A stretch of DNA of 13,262 nucleotides, taken from NCBI GenBank assembly GCA_947463975.1, contig CANHUW010000027.1:1-13262 (forward strand), in the 5' to 3' direction. Positions 1 through 6,237 of this stretch are shown here, piece by piece. How positions within the stretch are numbered: position 1 is the first letter of the stretch; every line of letters starts with the position of its first letter. Source of the DNA: Bacteroidota bacterium. GTDB lineage: Bacteria > Bacteroidota > Bacteroidia > Chitinophagales > Chitinophagaceae. The translations under genes and the position numbers were made by a program. The notes under the pieces were generated by a model, which was given only the letters and a program-made list of their open reading frames with translations, had not been told where the DNA came from and did no database searches.

Positions 1-483
1 CATCATGTTGATGCAAAATCTATTGATGCTGCTCAAAAAATTCATCCTAAAGCCATTACATTAACTCAGTGGGAAAATACAAAAGCAAAAACTGCTGTTC
101 CAGAAACTACTCCAAGTATTATTGTCGTGGATAGAATTGGTATATTGAGAAACTTATATCAATACGCTACAATAAGTTATACGGGTGGTGGTTTTACTAA
201 GGATGGGATTCACAATGTATTGGAGCCTGCTGCATTTGGCGTGCCAGTAATTTGGGGACCCAATGATGAAAAATACAGAGAAGCGATTGGTTTAAGTAGT
301 GCAGGTGGTGGGATGAAAATTCAAGATGCCATTTCTTTAAAAGAAACAATTGATACTTTGTTATCTGATAAAACCCAATTGCAAAATATGGGTAGTAAAG
401 CAGCTACTTATGTAAAAGAGAATGCGGGTGCAACCAATGCTACATTATCTATTCTTCAAGAAAAACGTCTTTTAACCAATTGA
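1..483 (+). CDS. waaA: 3-deoxy-D-manno-octulosonic acid (Kdo) transferase, C-terminal part
   Basis: This is the 3' portion of a gene that enters from the left edge: frame 1 is open from base 1 for 160 codons and ends at TGA 481-483. An internal ATG at 127 is not the true start, because the frame stays open and protein-like upstream of it. The enzyme transfers Kdo from CMP-Kdo to lipid A precursor at the inner face of the cytoplasmic membrane, an essential step in LPS core assembly. The visible part is the second Rossmann-like lobe of a GT-B glycosyltransferase. The diagnostic stretch is GGGF then GIHNVLEPAAFGVPVIWGP (about 190-261), in which the GG, the HN.LEP segment and the final GP mark the CMP-Kdo site of the WaaA family. 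The last 28 bases overlap, tail to tail, the 3' end of the converging gene on the minus strand. The full family length is about 400-430 residues, so roughly 60% lies outside the window. Confidence 0.9.
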   Translation, partial: HHVDAKSIDAAQKIHPKAITLTQWENTKAKTAVPETTPSIIVVDRIGILRNLYQYATISYTGGGFTKDGIHNVLEPAAFGVPVIWGPNDEKYREAIGLSSAGGGMKIQDAISLKETIDTLLSDKTQLQNMGSKAATYVKENAGATNATLSILQEKRLLTN

Positions 484-1082
484 TCAAAAGCTATTACTGT
501 TTTTGAGTCTTCCTCCCATTGAAATTTGCTTCTTAAATTTTGCTTGATCCAAAATTGAGCTTCTGCAAAATTCTTATAGTTATTAATCGTCTTAATGCTT
601 GACTCAAATAGTGATTCATCCTTATTGAATAACTCTTCCATGAACTGAAACTTGTCGTTAATGCCAATTGCCCCTCTTAAATCTTTAATAGGTTCTAAAG
701 CTATTTTCTCCGCCACTTCTTTTTTAGTTTCCATAGCTGCTTTTTTTGGAGGAACCATTACAGGTTGTTCTTCCACAAATACATCCTTTGGCTTAGACAT
801 TAATGTTGGCTTTTCATCAACAACTGTTTCAACTATTTTAACAGATTCGAGTATTTTAACTGGCTCGTCAATTTTGATAGTTGCTTCAAATTGCATAGGC
901 TCCGCAACTGCATAATCCACAGAGGGCATGATCACCGAAACATTATTAGGAAGGGTCTCAACAGTGGGCATTGCTTCTAATTCTGCCAAAATTTGAATGG
1001 CAGTTTGTCTCAAAGCTGCAGAATCTGCATTTTGTGCTAATTGTTGATTGAATTTGTCGGCCAAAGCTTTTACTCTTTCCAT
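456..1082 (-). CDS. Hypothetical protein, Bacteroidota-type conserved C-terminal domain
   Basis: I cannot assign a function to this 208-residue protein. It has no signal peptide or membrane segment. Residues 1-40 look helical. Residues about 60-128 are rich in Val, Pro, Lys and Glu with loosely repeated V-K-I/V-E segments, and look extended or disordered. Residues about 131-205 form a compact, probably helical module beginning IKDLRGAIGINDKFQFMEEL and containing SIKTINN and a Trp/Phe-rich end (AQFWIKQNL, KFQW). From memory this type of C-terminal module recurs in uncharacterised Bacteroidota proteins, but I cannot verify that here. The reading frame is credible because it is long, has a sensible amino-acid composition, and the plus-strand ORF opposite it (652-915) reads as low-complexity Ser/Thr. 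Its 3' end overlaps waaA by 28 bases. Its 5' end lies 67 bases from the divergent tdk gene. The start at 1082 is the first Met in frame (MERVKAL). Confidence 0.75.
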   Translation of the reverse strand: MERVKALADKFNQQLAQNADSAALRQTAIQILAELEAMPTVETLPNNVSVIMPSVDYAVAEPMQFEATIKIDEPVKILESVKIVETVVDEKPTLMSKPKDVFVEEQPVMVPPKKAAMETKKEVAEKIALEPIKDLRGAIGINDKFQFMEELFNKDESLFESSIKTINNYKNFAEAQFWIKQNLRSKFQWEEDSKTVIAFDQLVKRRFS

Positions 1083-1091
1083 TCTTATGTT

Positions 1092-1099
1092 TACTTTTG
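1092..1099 (+). promoter_or_regulatory. Candidate -7 element for tdk
   Basis: TACTTTTG matches the Bacteroidota -7 consensus TAnnTTTG, about 50 bases before the tdk start. No TTG sits at the expected -33 distance, so this is a partial match supported mainly by position. Confidence 0.4.
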
Positions 1100-1149
1100 A
1101 GGAATTGAAGACTATTAAAGTTAACGAATAAATTTACCCAATTATTGTT

Positions 1150-1713
1150 ATGTTTATTGAACAGCATTTATCAAGTGAGAAAAGAGGTTGGATCGAAGTG
1201 GTGTGCGGAAGCATGTTCAGCGGAAAAACCGAAGAGTTAATCAGAAGACTTAAAAGAGCGCAGATTGCCAACATGAAAGTGGAAGTATATAAACCTGCCA
1301 CAGATACCAGATACGATAAAACCAAAGTGGTAAGTCATGATGCAAATACTATCGCCTCCACTCCAGTGGACAAAGCAATCAATATTTTGATACTTGCAGA
1401 AAATGCAGATGTAATAGGCATAGATGAAGCTCAATTCTTTGAAGAAGAAATCATTAGCGTTTGTGAAGCATTAGTGAGTCAAGGAAAAAGAGTGATTGTG
1501 GCTGGATTAGACATGGACTATTTAGGAAAACCATTTGGACCAATGCCTCAGCTTTTATCTATTGCAGATTTTATTACTAAACTACATGCAATCTGTGTTC
1601 AATGTGGTCACTTAGCCAATGTTTCATACAGAACAAGTACCGAAGAAGGCACTGTGGTATTGGGGGAGAAAAACAATTATGAACCAAGATGCAGAATTTG
1701 TGCTGCTAAATAA
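1150..1713 (+). CDS. tdk: Thymidine kinase (type II, zinc-binding)
   Basis: This enzyme phosphorylates thymidine with ATP to dTMP in the pyrimidine salvage pathway in the cytoplasm. The 187-residue length is normal for the bacterial/human TK1-like family. The Walker A loop is GSMFSGKT at residues 20-27. The acidic motif DEAQFF at 92-97 supplies the catalytic Glu and the Mg2+-binding Asp. The lasso domain carries a complete zinc site, C149-x2-C152 and C181-x2-C184, with Tyr177 near the substrate-binding loop. The start at 1150 leaves a short N-terminal extension before the conserved IEVVCGSMFSGKT strand-loop, which is common in Bacteroidota homologues. ccmB begins 6 bases after the stop codon, so the two are probably co-transcribed. 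The functional link between thymidine salvage and cytochrome c maturation is unclear. Confidence 0.97.
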   Translation: MFIEQHLSSEKRGWIEVVCGSMFSGKTEELIRRLKRAQIANMKVEVYKPATDTRYDKTKVVSHDANTIASTPVDKAINILILAENADVIGIDEAQFFEEEIISVCEALVSQGKRVIVAGLDMDYLGKPFGPMPQLLSIADFITKLHAICVQCGHLANVSYRTSTEEGTVVLGEKNNYEPRCRICAAK

Positions 1714-1719
1714 TTTTGC

Positions 1720-2382
1720 ATGAATAAATCTCTAAACAATATATACACCCTACTCAAAAAAGATATCTTAATTGAGTTTAGGCAGCAGTATACATTTTTT
1801 GGTGTTTTATTATATATCGCCTCTACCACTTTTGTAATTTACTTAAGTATAGGGCAGCCAGAAGACAAGGTTTGGAATGGCTTGTTCTGGGTGATTCTTT
1901 TATTCATTTGTATTAATGCGGTAGCAAGAAGTTTTATTCAAGATGGACGTGGCCGTATGTTGTATTTTTATACCATCGCCAGCCCGATTCAATTTATTTT
2001 TTCTAAGCTAATTTACAATAGCTTACTCATGATCTTAATGAGTGGATTAAGTTTAATACTTTTTACCATTTTATTGGGTAATCCCCTAACACATGGATTT
2101 TTATTTTTTGGAATTGCATGTTTAGGAGGGATTAGTTTGAGTCTGGTATTTAGTTTTTTGGCTGCTATTGCAGCTAAAGCGTCTCAACCCTCTGCAATTA
2201 TGGCTATCCTTGGTTTCCCTTTAATCATACCTCAATTAATGTTATTGATGAAGATTGCCAATATTGCTTTTTCAGATATTGTACAAAATGGATTAGCACA
2301 AATGGTTGGCTTGCTATGCGGATTCGATATCATGATCATCGCATTAGCCTATATCTTGTTCCCATTCCTTTGGAAAGATTAA
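1720..2382 (+). CDS. ccmB: Heme exporter protein B (cytochrome c maturation ABC-type permease)
   Basis: CcmB is the membrane subunit that works with the CcmA ATPase and CcmC/CcmD to deliver heme to the chaperone CcmE during System I cytochrome c maturation. The 220-residue product has about six hydrophobic segments and the expected length. Family features are the N-terminal KKDILIEFRQQYTFFGVLLY segment, the cytoplasmic-loop stretch ARSFIQDGRGRMLYFYTIASP (about residues 69-89) with Phe-x2-Asp/Glu and Gly-Arg, and a FPLIIPQL segment before the last helices. It follows tdk by 6 bases. The partner genes ccmC and the ccmD-like gene are not adjacent: they lie about 3 kb away on the opposite strand. 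No ccmA, ccmE or ccmF is visible in the window. The stop codon forms part of the palindrome that follows. Confidence 0.93.
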   Translation: MNKSLNNIYTLLKKDILIEFRQQYTFFGVLLYIASTTFVIYLSIGQPEDKVWNGLFWVILLFICINAVARSFIQDGRGRMLYFYTIASPIQFIFSKLIYNSLLMILMSGLSLILFTILLGNPLTHGFLFFGIACLGGISLSLVFSFLAAIAAKASQPSAIMAILGFPLIIPQLMLLMKIANIAFSDIVQNGLAQMVGLLCGFDIMIIALAYILFPFLWKD

Positions 2383-2416
2383 AAAAGAAAAAAATATAGC
2401 ATTTTTTTCTTTTTTA
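2380..2416. terminator. Perfect A/T-rich palindrome after ccmB, probable bidirectional terminator
   Basis: Arms 2381-2395 (AAAAAAGAAAAAAAT) and 2401-2415 are exact reverse complements around the 5-base loop ATAGC, with one further T-A pair outside (2380/2416). Only one pair is G:C. The right arm is almost all T, so an RNA from ccmB would end in a weak hairpin with a U-rich 3' side. It sits between converging genes. Confidence 0.6.
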
Positions 2417-2447
2417 GAAGTGAATTGAAAATAAATCAAAAAGAGAC

Positions 2448-2489
2448 CAATTTTAAAAAAATTAATTTTTAATAATTTTTTTAAAATTG
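2448..2489. terminator. Second perfect A/T-rich palindrome, overlapping the AMP nucleosidase stop codon
   Basis: Arms 2448-2464 (CAATTTTAAAAAAATTA) and 2473-2489 are exact 17-base reverse complements around the 8-base loop ATTTTTAA. The right arm contains the last codons and the stop of the minus-strand gene. Together with the palindrome at 2380-2416 it probably insulates two converging transcription units. Confidence 0.5.
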
Positions 2490-3251
2490 AAGATGCCTTA
2501 CCGTTTGTCCGTTATTGATTAATTGTTTCAAAGATTGTACACCTATATGCAAATGTCTTGCAACAAACTCTGCAGTTACTTTTGAATCACTTGCTTCTGT
2601 TTTAACGCCTTCAGGAATCATTGGAGAATCACTAACCAATAGTAATGCACCGGTGGGGATTTTATTATAGAAACCAACTGTAAAAATGGTAGCTGTTTCC
2701 ATATCAATGGCATATGCTCTAATTTTTGTCAGATATTCTTTAAACTGATCATCATGTTCCCAAACTCTTCTATTGGTTGTATACACAGTACCTGTCCAAT
2801 AGTCCACATCGTTATCTCTAATGGTTGTTGAAATAGCTTTTTGTAAAGCGAAGGCTGGTAATGCTGGAACTTCTGCTGGGAAATAATCATTAGAAGTACC
2901 TTCTCCTCTGATCGCTGCAATGGGTAAAATTAAATCCCCAATCGTATTTCTCTTTTTCAATCCACCACATTTTCCTAAAAATAATACAGCCTCTGGTTGA
3001 ATAGCCGTTAATAAATCCATAATAGTTGCAGCACCTGGACTTCCCATACCAAAGTTGATAATGGTAATTCCTTCTGCAGTAGCACATTGCATTGGCCTAT
3101 CTCTTCCAATCACTTCTACCTTGTTTTGCTCTGCAAACATGTTAACATAATTACTAAAATTGGTCAATAAAATATATTTACCAAATTGATCTAAACTAGC
3201 TCCAGTATATCTAGGCAACCAGTTGTTTACGATTTCTTCTTTTGTTTTCAT
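2481..3251 (-). CDS. amn: AMP nucleosidase (short form, nucleoside phosphorylase fold)
   Basis: This protein belongs to the nucleoside phosphorylase/PNP-UDP superfamily and is most like the short AMP nucleosidases of Bacteroidota, which split AMP into adenine and ribose 5-phosphate. At 256 residues it lacks the extra N-terminal domain of the roughly 480-residue E. coli Amn. Visible family signatures are INFGMGSPGAAT (65-76, phosphate/ribose-binding loop), VLFLGKCGGL (89-98), the purine-site motif AIDMETATIF (181-190, with Glu185 expected to contact the ribose), and LLLVSDSP (203-210) with an Asp in the base-binding region. The assignment to AMP rather than uridine or other nucleosides rests on resemblance to the family, not on a diagnostic residue. 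The gene is divergent from the 3315 gene with a 63-base gap and converges on ccmB across two palindromes. Confidence 0.82.
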   Translation of the reverse strand: MKTKEEIVNNWLPRYTGASLDQFGKYILLTNFSNYVNMFAEQNKVEVIGRDRPMQCATAEGITIINFGMGSPGAATIMDLLTAIQPEAVLFLGKCGGLKKRNTIGDLILPIAAIRGEGTSNDYFPAEVPALPAFALQKAISTTIRDNDVDYWTGTVYTTNRRVWEHDDQFKEYLTKIRAYAIDMETATIFTVGFYNKIPTGALLLVSDSPMIPEGVKTEASDSKVTAEFVARHLHIGVQSLKQLINNGQTVRHLQF

Positions 3252-3270
3252 ATTCGAGTGCTTATCTTTG
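3242..3270 (+). promoter_or_regulatory. Candidate promoter for the HsdR-N-like gene
   Basis: TATCTTTG (3263-3270) fits the Bacteroidota -7 consensus TAnnTTTG, and TTG at 3242-3244 lies 18 bases upstream as a possible -33 element. Transcription would start near 3276, giving a leader of about 40 bases. The -33 element falls inside the first codons of the divergent AMP nucleosidase gene. Confidence 0.45.
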
Positions 3271-3314
3271 AATATATCAATACTATAAAATTACGCTTTT
3301 TATCGGACTTGTAA

Positions 3315-3749
3315 ATGATCTCCATAAACTACCCAGAATATCCTTTCAAAATTCAAAAAGAAGCAGGCAAAGACCAAATCTTTGATCCATTGAGAAAATC
3401 ATGGGTAGTGCTAACCCCTGAAGAGTGGGTGAGACAGAACTTTATCCAATATTTGATTCAAATAAAACAATATCCAGCTGCATTAATAGCCATTGAAAAA
3501 ACGATACAACTGGGCGAATTAAAAAAGCGATTTGATTTAATCGTTTATAAAAATAATACTCCTTGGATATTAATTGAGTGCAAAGAAGCGAATGTATCTA
3601 TTTCCGAAAAAACGCTAGAGCAAATTTTACAATACCAACAAGTTGTAGAAGCAAGTTATTTAGTAATGACAAATGGACATTCTACCTATGGTGCAAAAAT
3701 AGAAACGGGGAAACTGCATTATCTGCAAAGTCTCCCCGATTATATATAA
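3315..3749 (+). CDS. Stand-alone type I restriction HsdR N-terminal-like (PD-(D/E)XK) protein
   Basis: This 144-residue protein resembles the nuclease-fold N-terminal domain of type I restriction subunit HsdR, but with no helicase part and no HsdM or HsdS neighbours. The likely active-site pattern is Glu61 on the first helix, Asp74 in KKRFDLIVY, then Glu88 and Lys90 in WILIECKEAN. This is the D-x13-E-x-K arrangement of PD-(D/E)XK enzymes, and all residues are present, so the protein could be catalytically active. The N-terminal segment IFDPLRKSWVVLTPEEWVRQ is typical of the version widespread in Bacteroidota, which is usually annotated only by domain. Its substrate and role are unknown; DNA repair or processing is a guess. 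A complete restriction system is unlikely given the gene context. It ends 14 bases before the stop of the converging gdhA. Confidence 0.85.
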   Translation: MISINYPEYPFKIQKEAGKDQIFDPLRKSWVVLTPEEWVRQNFIQYLIQIKQYPAALIAIEKTIQLGELKKRFDLIVYKNNTPWILIECKEANVSISEKTLEQILQYQQVVEASYLVMTNGHSTYGAKIETGKLHYLQSLPDYI

Positions 3750-3763
3750 GATAGTTGAATTGA

Positions 3764-5185
3764 TTAAGGGAAAATACCTAACTCGGCATAAGAAGTACCT
3801 ACCTTATCAATCGCACATACATATGCAGCTGTTCGCATATCTGGAATAGATGGATTGTCTTTCCAAATTTGCATAATTTCTCTTGTAGCAGTAATCATTG
3901 TTTCTTCCAAACCACTATGCACTAAATCAATCTCATCAGGTCCGTGTGCTATGATATTCTTTTCAGCCTCTGTTACTTTTTTACCAGTTAACTCCTCAAT
4001 TTGATTTAAAATATTAATGTTTGTATTTTCTGTAAATCTTTTTTCTAATCTACCATATCTAACATGGCTCAAATTTTTTAGCCACTCAAAATAAGACACA
4101 GTTACACCACCTGCGTTCAAATACATATCTGGAATGACCAAAATACCTTTCTTTGCAAAAATTTCATCTGCTTCTGGTGTTAAAGGACCATTTGCTGCTT
4201 CTCCAATAATTTTTGCTTTAATCTTAGGTGCATTATTTGCATCAATTACATTTTCTAATGCAGCTGGAATTAAAATATCACATTCTAATTCTAAAGCATC
4301 ACTGCTATTTTCAATATTAGTAGCTCCAGGAAAATTTAAAATACTTCCGGTAGACTTTCTATGTTGAAATACTGCTTCTTCATTCAATCCATCCTTACAA
4401 AAGATAGCTCCTTCATACTCTGCAATAGCAATTACTTTTGCACCATGCTCTCTAAAGAATTTCGCAGAAAAATATCCCACATTACCTAAACCTTGAACAA
4501 TTACGTTTTTGTTTTCAATACCCACTTCCAATCCTTGCTTTTGCATGATTTCTGGCATTAAGCAAACCTCTCTAACACCATAAAACACCCCTAATCCAGT
4601 GGCTTCTTTTCTACCTCTCACTCCACCTAAAGAAATGGGCTTACCAGTTACACAACCTGCAGCATCAATTTCACCTGGCTTTAATGATTGATAAGTATCC
4701 ACAATCCATGCCATTTCTCTTTCACCTGTTCCATAATCTGGAGCAGGCACATCAATACCAGGACCAATAAAGTTTTTCTTTACTAACTCAGCAGTATATC
4801 TTCTTGTAATTTTTTCTAATTCATATGCACTCAAAGATCTTGGGCTAATTTTAATACCACCCTTTGCACCACCAAATGGCACATTCACAATCGCACATTT
4901 ATAAGTCATCAAAGCAGCTAAGGCCATTACTTCATCCTGGTTCACTGCCAAGCTAAAACGAATACCACCCTTACATGGTGATTTATGTTGTGAGTGCTGA
5001 ATTCTATATGCTTCAATTACTTCAATCCTACCATCATCCATCTTTACAGGGAAACGCATGCTGTAAATACTATTACACGCTTTAATTTGTTCTAATATAC
5101 CTTTCTCCCACTTTGTATACTTAGATGCCTTGTCAAAACTTTTCTCAACACTCTGAAAAAAGCTGTACTCATTATTTGTAGACAT
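3764..5185 (-). CDS. gdhA: Glutamate dehydrogenase (Glu/Leu/Phe/Val dehydrogenase family)
   Basis: This enzyme interconverts glutamate and 2-oxoglutarate plus ammonia and links nitrogen assimilation to the TCA cycle. The 473 residues show the complete dimerisation/catalytic domain followed by a Rossmann domain. Substrate and catalytic residues are in place: Lys72 in CKGGIRF, Lys96 in MTYKCA, the catalytic Lys108 in PFGGAKGGI, and Asp150 in PAPDYGTG. The nucleotide loop GLGNVG lies at 232-237, and an acidic Glu256 follows the next strand, which suggests a preference for NAD over NADP (inference). The motif YLNAGGVTVSYFEW near the C-terminal third is also typical. Strict assignment to glutamate rather than leucine or phenylalanine rests on overall resemblance. 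The start lies 15 bases after the ccmD-like stop, with no promoter-like element seen between them, so it may be read as the third gene of a ccmC-ccmD-gdhA run. Confidence 0.93.
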   Translation of the reverse strand: MSTNNEYSFFQSVEKSFDKASKYTKWEKGILEQIKACNSIYSMRFPVKMDDGRIEVIEAYRIQHSQHKSPCKGGIRFSLAVNQDEVMALAALMTYKCAIVNVPFGGAKGGIKISPRSLSAYELEKITRRYTAELVKKNFIGPGIDVPAPDYGTGEREMAWIVDTYQSLKPGEIDAAGCVTGKPISLGGVRGRKEATGLGVFYGVREVCLMPEIMQKQGLEVGIENKNVIVQGLGNVGYFSAKFFREHGAKVIAIAEYEGAIFCKDGLNEEAVFQHRKSTGSILNFPGATNIENSSDALELECDILIPAALENVIDANNAPKIKAKIIGEAANGPLTPEADEIFAKKGILVIPDMYLNAGGVTVSYFEWLKNLSHVRYGRLEKRFTENTNINILNQIEELTGKKVTEAEKNIIAHGPDEIDLVHSGLEETMITATREIMQIWKDNPSIPDMRTAAYVCAIDKVGTSYAELGIFP

Positions 5186-5200
5186 AAAATGTGTTTTAGA

Positions 5201-5353
5201 TTATTTTTCTAGGTTAGTTATTTTCTTATCAATATTGGCTACGTATAAAAATAGACCAATCAATATAATAGATACAATGGTCATTACTAAAAATATTTTA
5301 CCATTTTGCACCATGAAACCACTATTGTTTGTTGCTTGTAATAATTGAAACAT
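5201..5353 (-). CDS. ccmD: CcmD-like small membrane protein (50 residues)
   Basis: This short gene was found by translating the gap between gdhA and ccmC. It begins at ATG 5353 (minus) and ends at TAA 5201-5203. The 50-residue product has a short polar N-terminus, a single hydrophobic segment at about residues 20-40 (start IFLVMTIVSI) ending in a Tyr-Val pair, and a basic tail IDKKITNLEK. This matches the CcmD-type mini-proteins seen next to ccmC in Bacteroidota: one membrane helix followed by a charged, cytoplasmic helix. CcmD stabilises the CcmC-CcmE heme complex and helps release of holo-CcmE. It lies 19 bases after ccmC and 15 bases before gdhA on the same strand, which fits a translated operon member. 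Direct sequence identity to proteobacterial CcmD is too low to judge by eye, so the call rests on size, topology and position. Confidence 0.82.
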   Translation of the reverse strand: MFQLLQATNNSGFMVQNGKIFLVMTIVSIILIGLFLYVANIDKKITNLEK

Positions 5354-5372
5354 ATTATTTTTTTAAATGAAT

Positions 5373-6053
5373 TTATAAAAGTCCTTCTTTTTTGTATTGA
5401 ATCATTTGATAACGAATTTGTAAAGTACTTATCCAAACACCTAATAAAGTCCAACCAATTACTGCAGGATAAAAAACGGTACGCATATTAGCAGTCATGT
5501 CTTTACCATTGATTCCAGGATTACCTTCACTACCCTGTCCTCCTGGATGCAATGATTCAGATAATCTAGGTAAAATCCATAATGTAGGGAATAGCATAAA
5601 AAAGGCAAACACATTATACACGGCTGATAATCTTGCTCTTTTTTCTTGATCAATCAATGATCCTCTTAAAACAAAGTATGCGAAATAAATAAGTAGGGCA
5701 ATAGCTGCGCCATTTTGTTTTGGATCACCCACCCAAGGACTACCCCATTGATAGTTTGCCCAAACAGCACCAGTGATAATTCCTAGGACACCGAAAAGCA
5801 AACCAATACTTGCATATGCAGTTGCATAAATATCGTTGATGATATTTCCATTTCTTAAATACTTAATGGCATACCATAGTGAAATAAAAAATAAAATCAT
5901 CATTCCAAACCACATTGGTACATGAAAGAAAAAATTACGAATAGACTCCTGCATTCGGTCATCTAATTTGGGTACTTCTACCAAGAATCCATAAGTACAA
6001 GTATATAATAACAGTACAAAGGACAAAAGCTTCCACCACTTAGCTCTCAACAT
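5373..6053 (-). CDS. ccmC: Cytochrome c maturation heme-handling protein CcmC (CcsA/CcmC family)
   Basis: CcmC holds heme at the periplasmic face of the inner membrane and passes it to CcmE. The 226-residue protein has about six membrane helices. Two conserved heme-ligand histidines are visible: His44 in FFFHVPMWF and His169 in ESLHPGGQG. Between them lies the Trp-rich periplasmic motif, here WANYQWGSPWVGDPKQNGAA (from residue 98). It keeps the WG-x2-W-x2-D core, but the usual Arg-Leu-Thr after the Asp is replaced by Pro-Lys-Gln-Asn, as expected for Bacteroidota versions. The loop after His169 is glycine-rich, up to about residue 186. Length and topology favour CcmC over the longer CcmF or ResB-linked CcsA proteins. 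It heads the minus-strand run ccmC, ccmD-like, gdhA, and a good promoter match lies 50-80 bases upstream of its start. Confidence 0.92.
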   Translation of the reverse strand: MLRAKWWKLLSFVLLLYTCTYGFLVEVPKLDDRMQESIRNFFFHVPMWFGMMILFFISLWYAIKYLRNGNIINDIYATAYASIGLLFGVLGIITGAVWANYQWGSPWVGDPKQNGAAIALLIYFAYFVLRGSLIDQEKRARLSAVYNVFAFFMLFPTLWILPRLSESLHPGGQGSEGNPGINGKDMTANMRTVFYPAVIGWTLLGVWISTLQIRYQMIQYKKEGLL

Positions 6054-6102
6054 AGTTTAATAGTTTTTTATACCAATATCCTCTAAAACTAACAATTGTT
6101 TG

Positions 6103-6133
6103 CAAAGCTAGGTAGTTTCCTACAAATAGCCAA
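6103..6133 (-). promoter_or_regulatory. Promoter for ccmC
   Basis: On the minus strand TTG (6131-6133) and TAGCTTTG (6110-6103) are separated by 20 bases, which agrees with the Bacteroidota pattern of TTG at -33 and TAnnTTTG at -7. The start site would be near 6097, leaving a leader of about 45 bases. This is the best promoter match in the window. Confidence 0.6.
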
Positions 6134-6141
6134 TTTTTAGA

Positions 6142-6158
6142 GTGTTAATTAGTAACAC
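6142..6158. promoter_or_regulatory. Inverted repeat between the divergent ccmC and queA promoters
   Basis: GTGTTA (6142-6147) and TAACAC (6153-6158) are exact reverse complements around ATTAG. The centre lies about 40 bases before the expected queA start site and about 53 before that of ccmC, a position used by activators. No regulator can be named from the sequence. Confidence 0.35.
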
Positions 6159-6177
6159 AAAATTAGTGCTAATGTTG

Positions 6178-6185
6178 TACATTTG
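6178..6185 (+). promoter_or_regulatory. Candidate -7 element for queA
   Basis: TACATTTG fits TAnnTTTG and would start transcription near 6191, giving a leader of about 84 bases. No TTG is present at -33; the inverted repeat 6142-6158 occupies that area. Confidence 0.4.
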
Positions 6186-6196
6186 CCTCCATAATT

Positions 6197-6237
6197 TTCA
6201 TGCCGTAACATGAAGTGTACTGCCCCGTAAGGCCGTA
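6197..6237 (+). ncRNA. Possible structured leader of queA: two hairpins with identical CCGTAA loops
   Basis: The first hairpin is TTCATG (6197-6202), loop CCGTAA, CATGAA (6209-6214), a perfect 6-bp stem. The second starts 3 bases later: TACTGCC (6218-6224), loop CCGTAA (6225-6230), GGCCGTA (6231-6237), with six pairs and one T/C mismatch. TTAC at 6240-6243 could pair with GTAA of either loop. It lies within the expected queA 5' leader. It does not look like the preQ1-I riboswitch consensus I know. The function is unknown; a regulatory RNA or protein-binding site is an inference. Confidence 0.4.

Noticed and set aside
652..915. An 87-codon plus-strand frame opposite the 208-residue gene
   Set aside because: Its translation is a low-complexity Ser/Thr/Ile run caused by Glu/Val/Lys codons on the other strand, and it has no plausible promoter.
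1711..1718. TAATTTTG at the tdk stop codon as a promoter for ccmB
   Set aside because: A start site from this -7 element would fall after the ccmB ATG at 1720, so the match is most likely chance.
3315..3749. A type I restriction-modification locus
   Set aside because: Only an N-terminal-like domain is present. There is no helicase part, methylase or specificity gene on either side.
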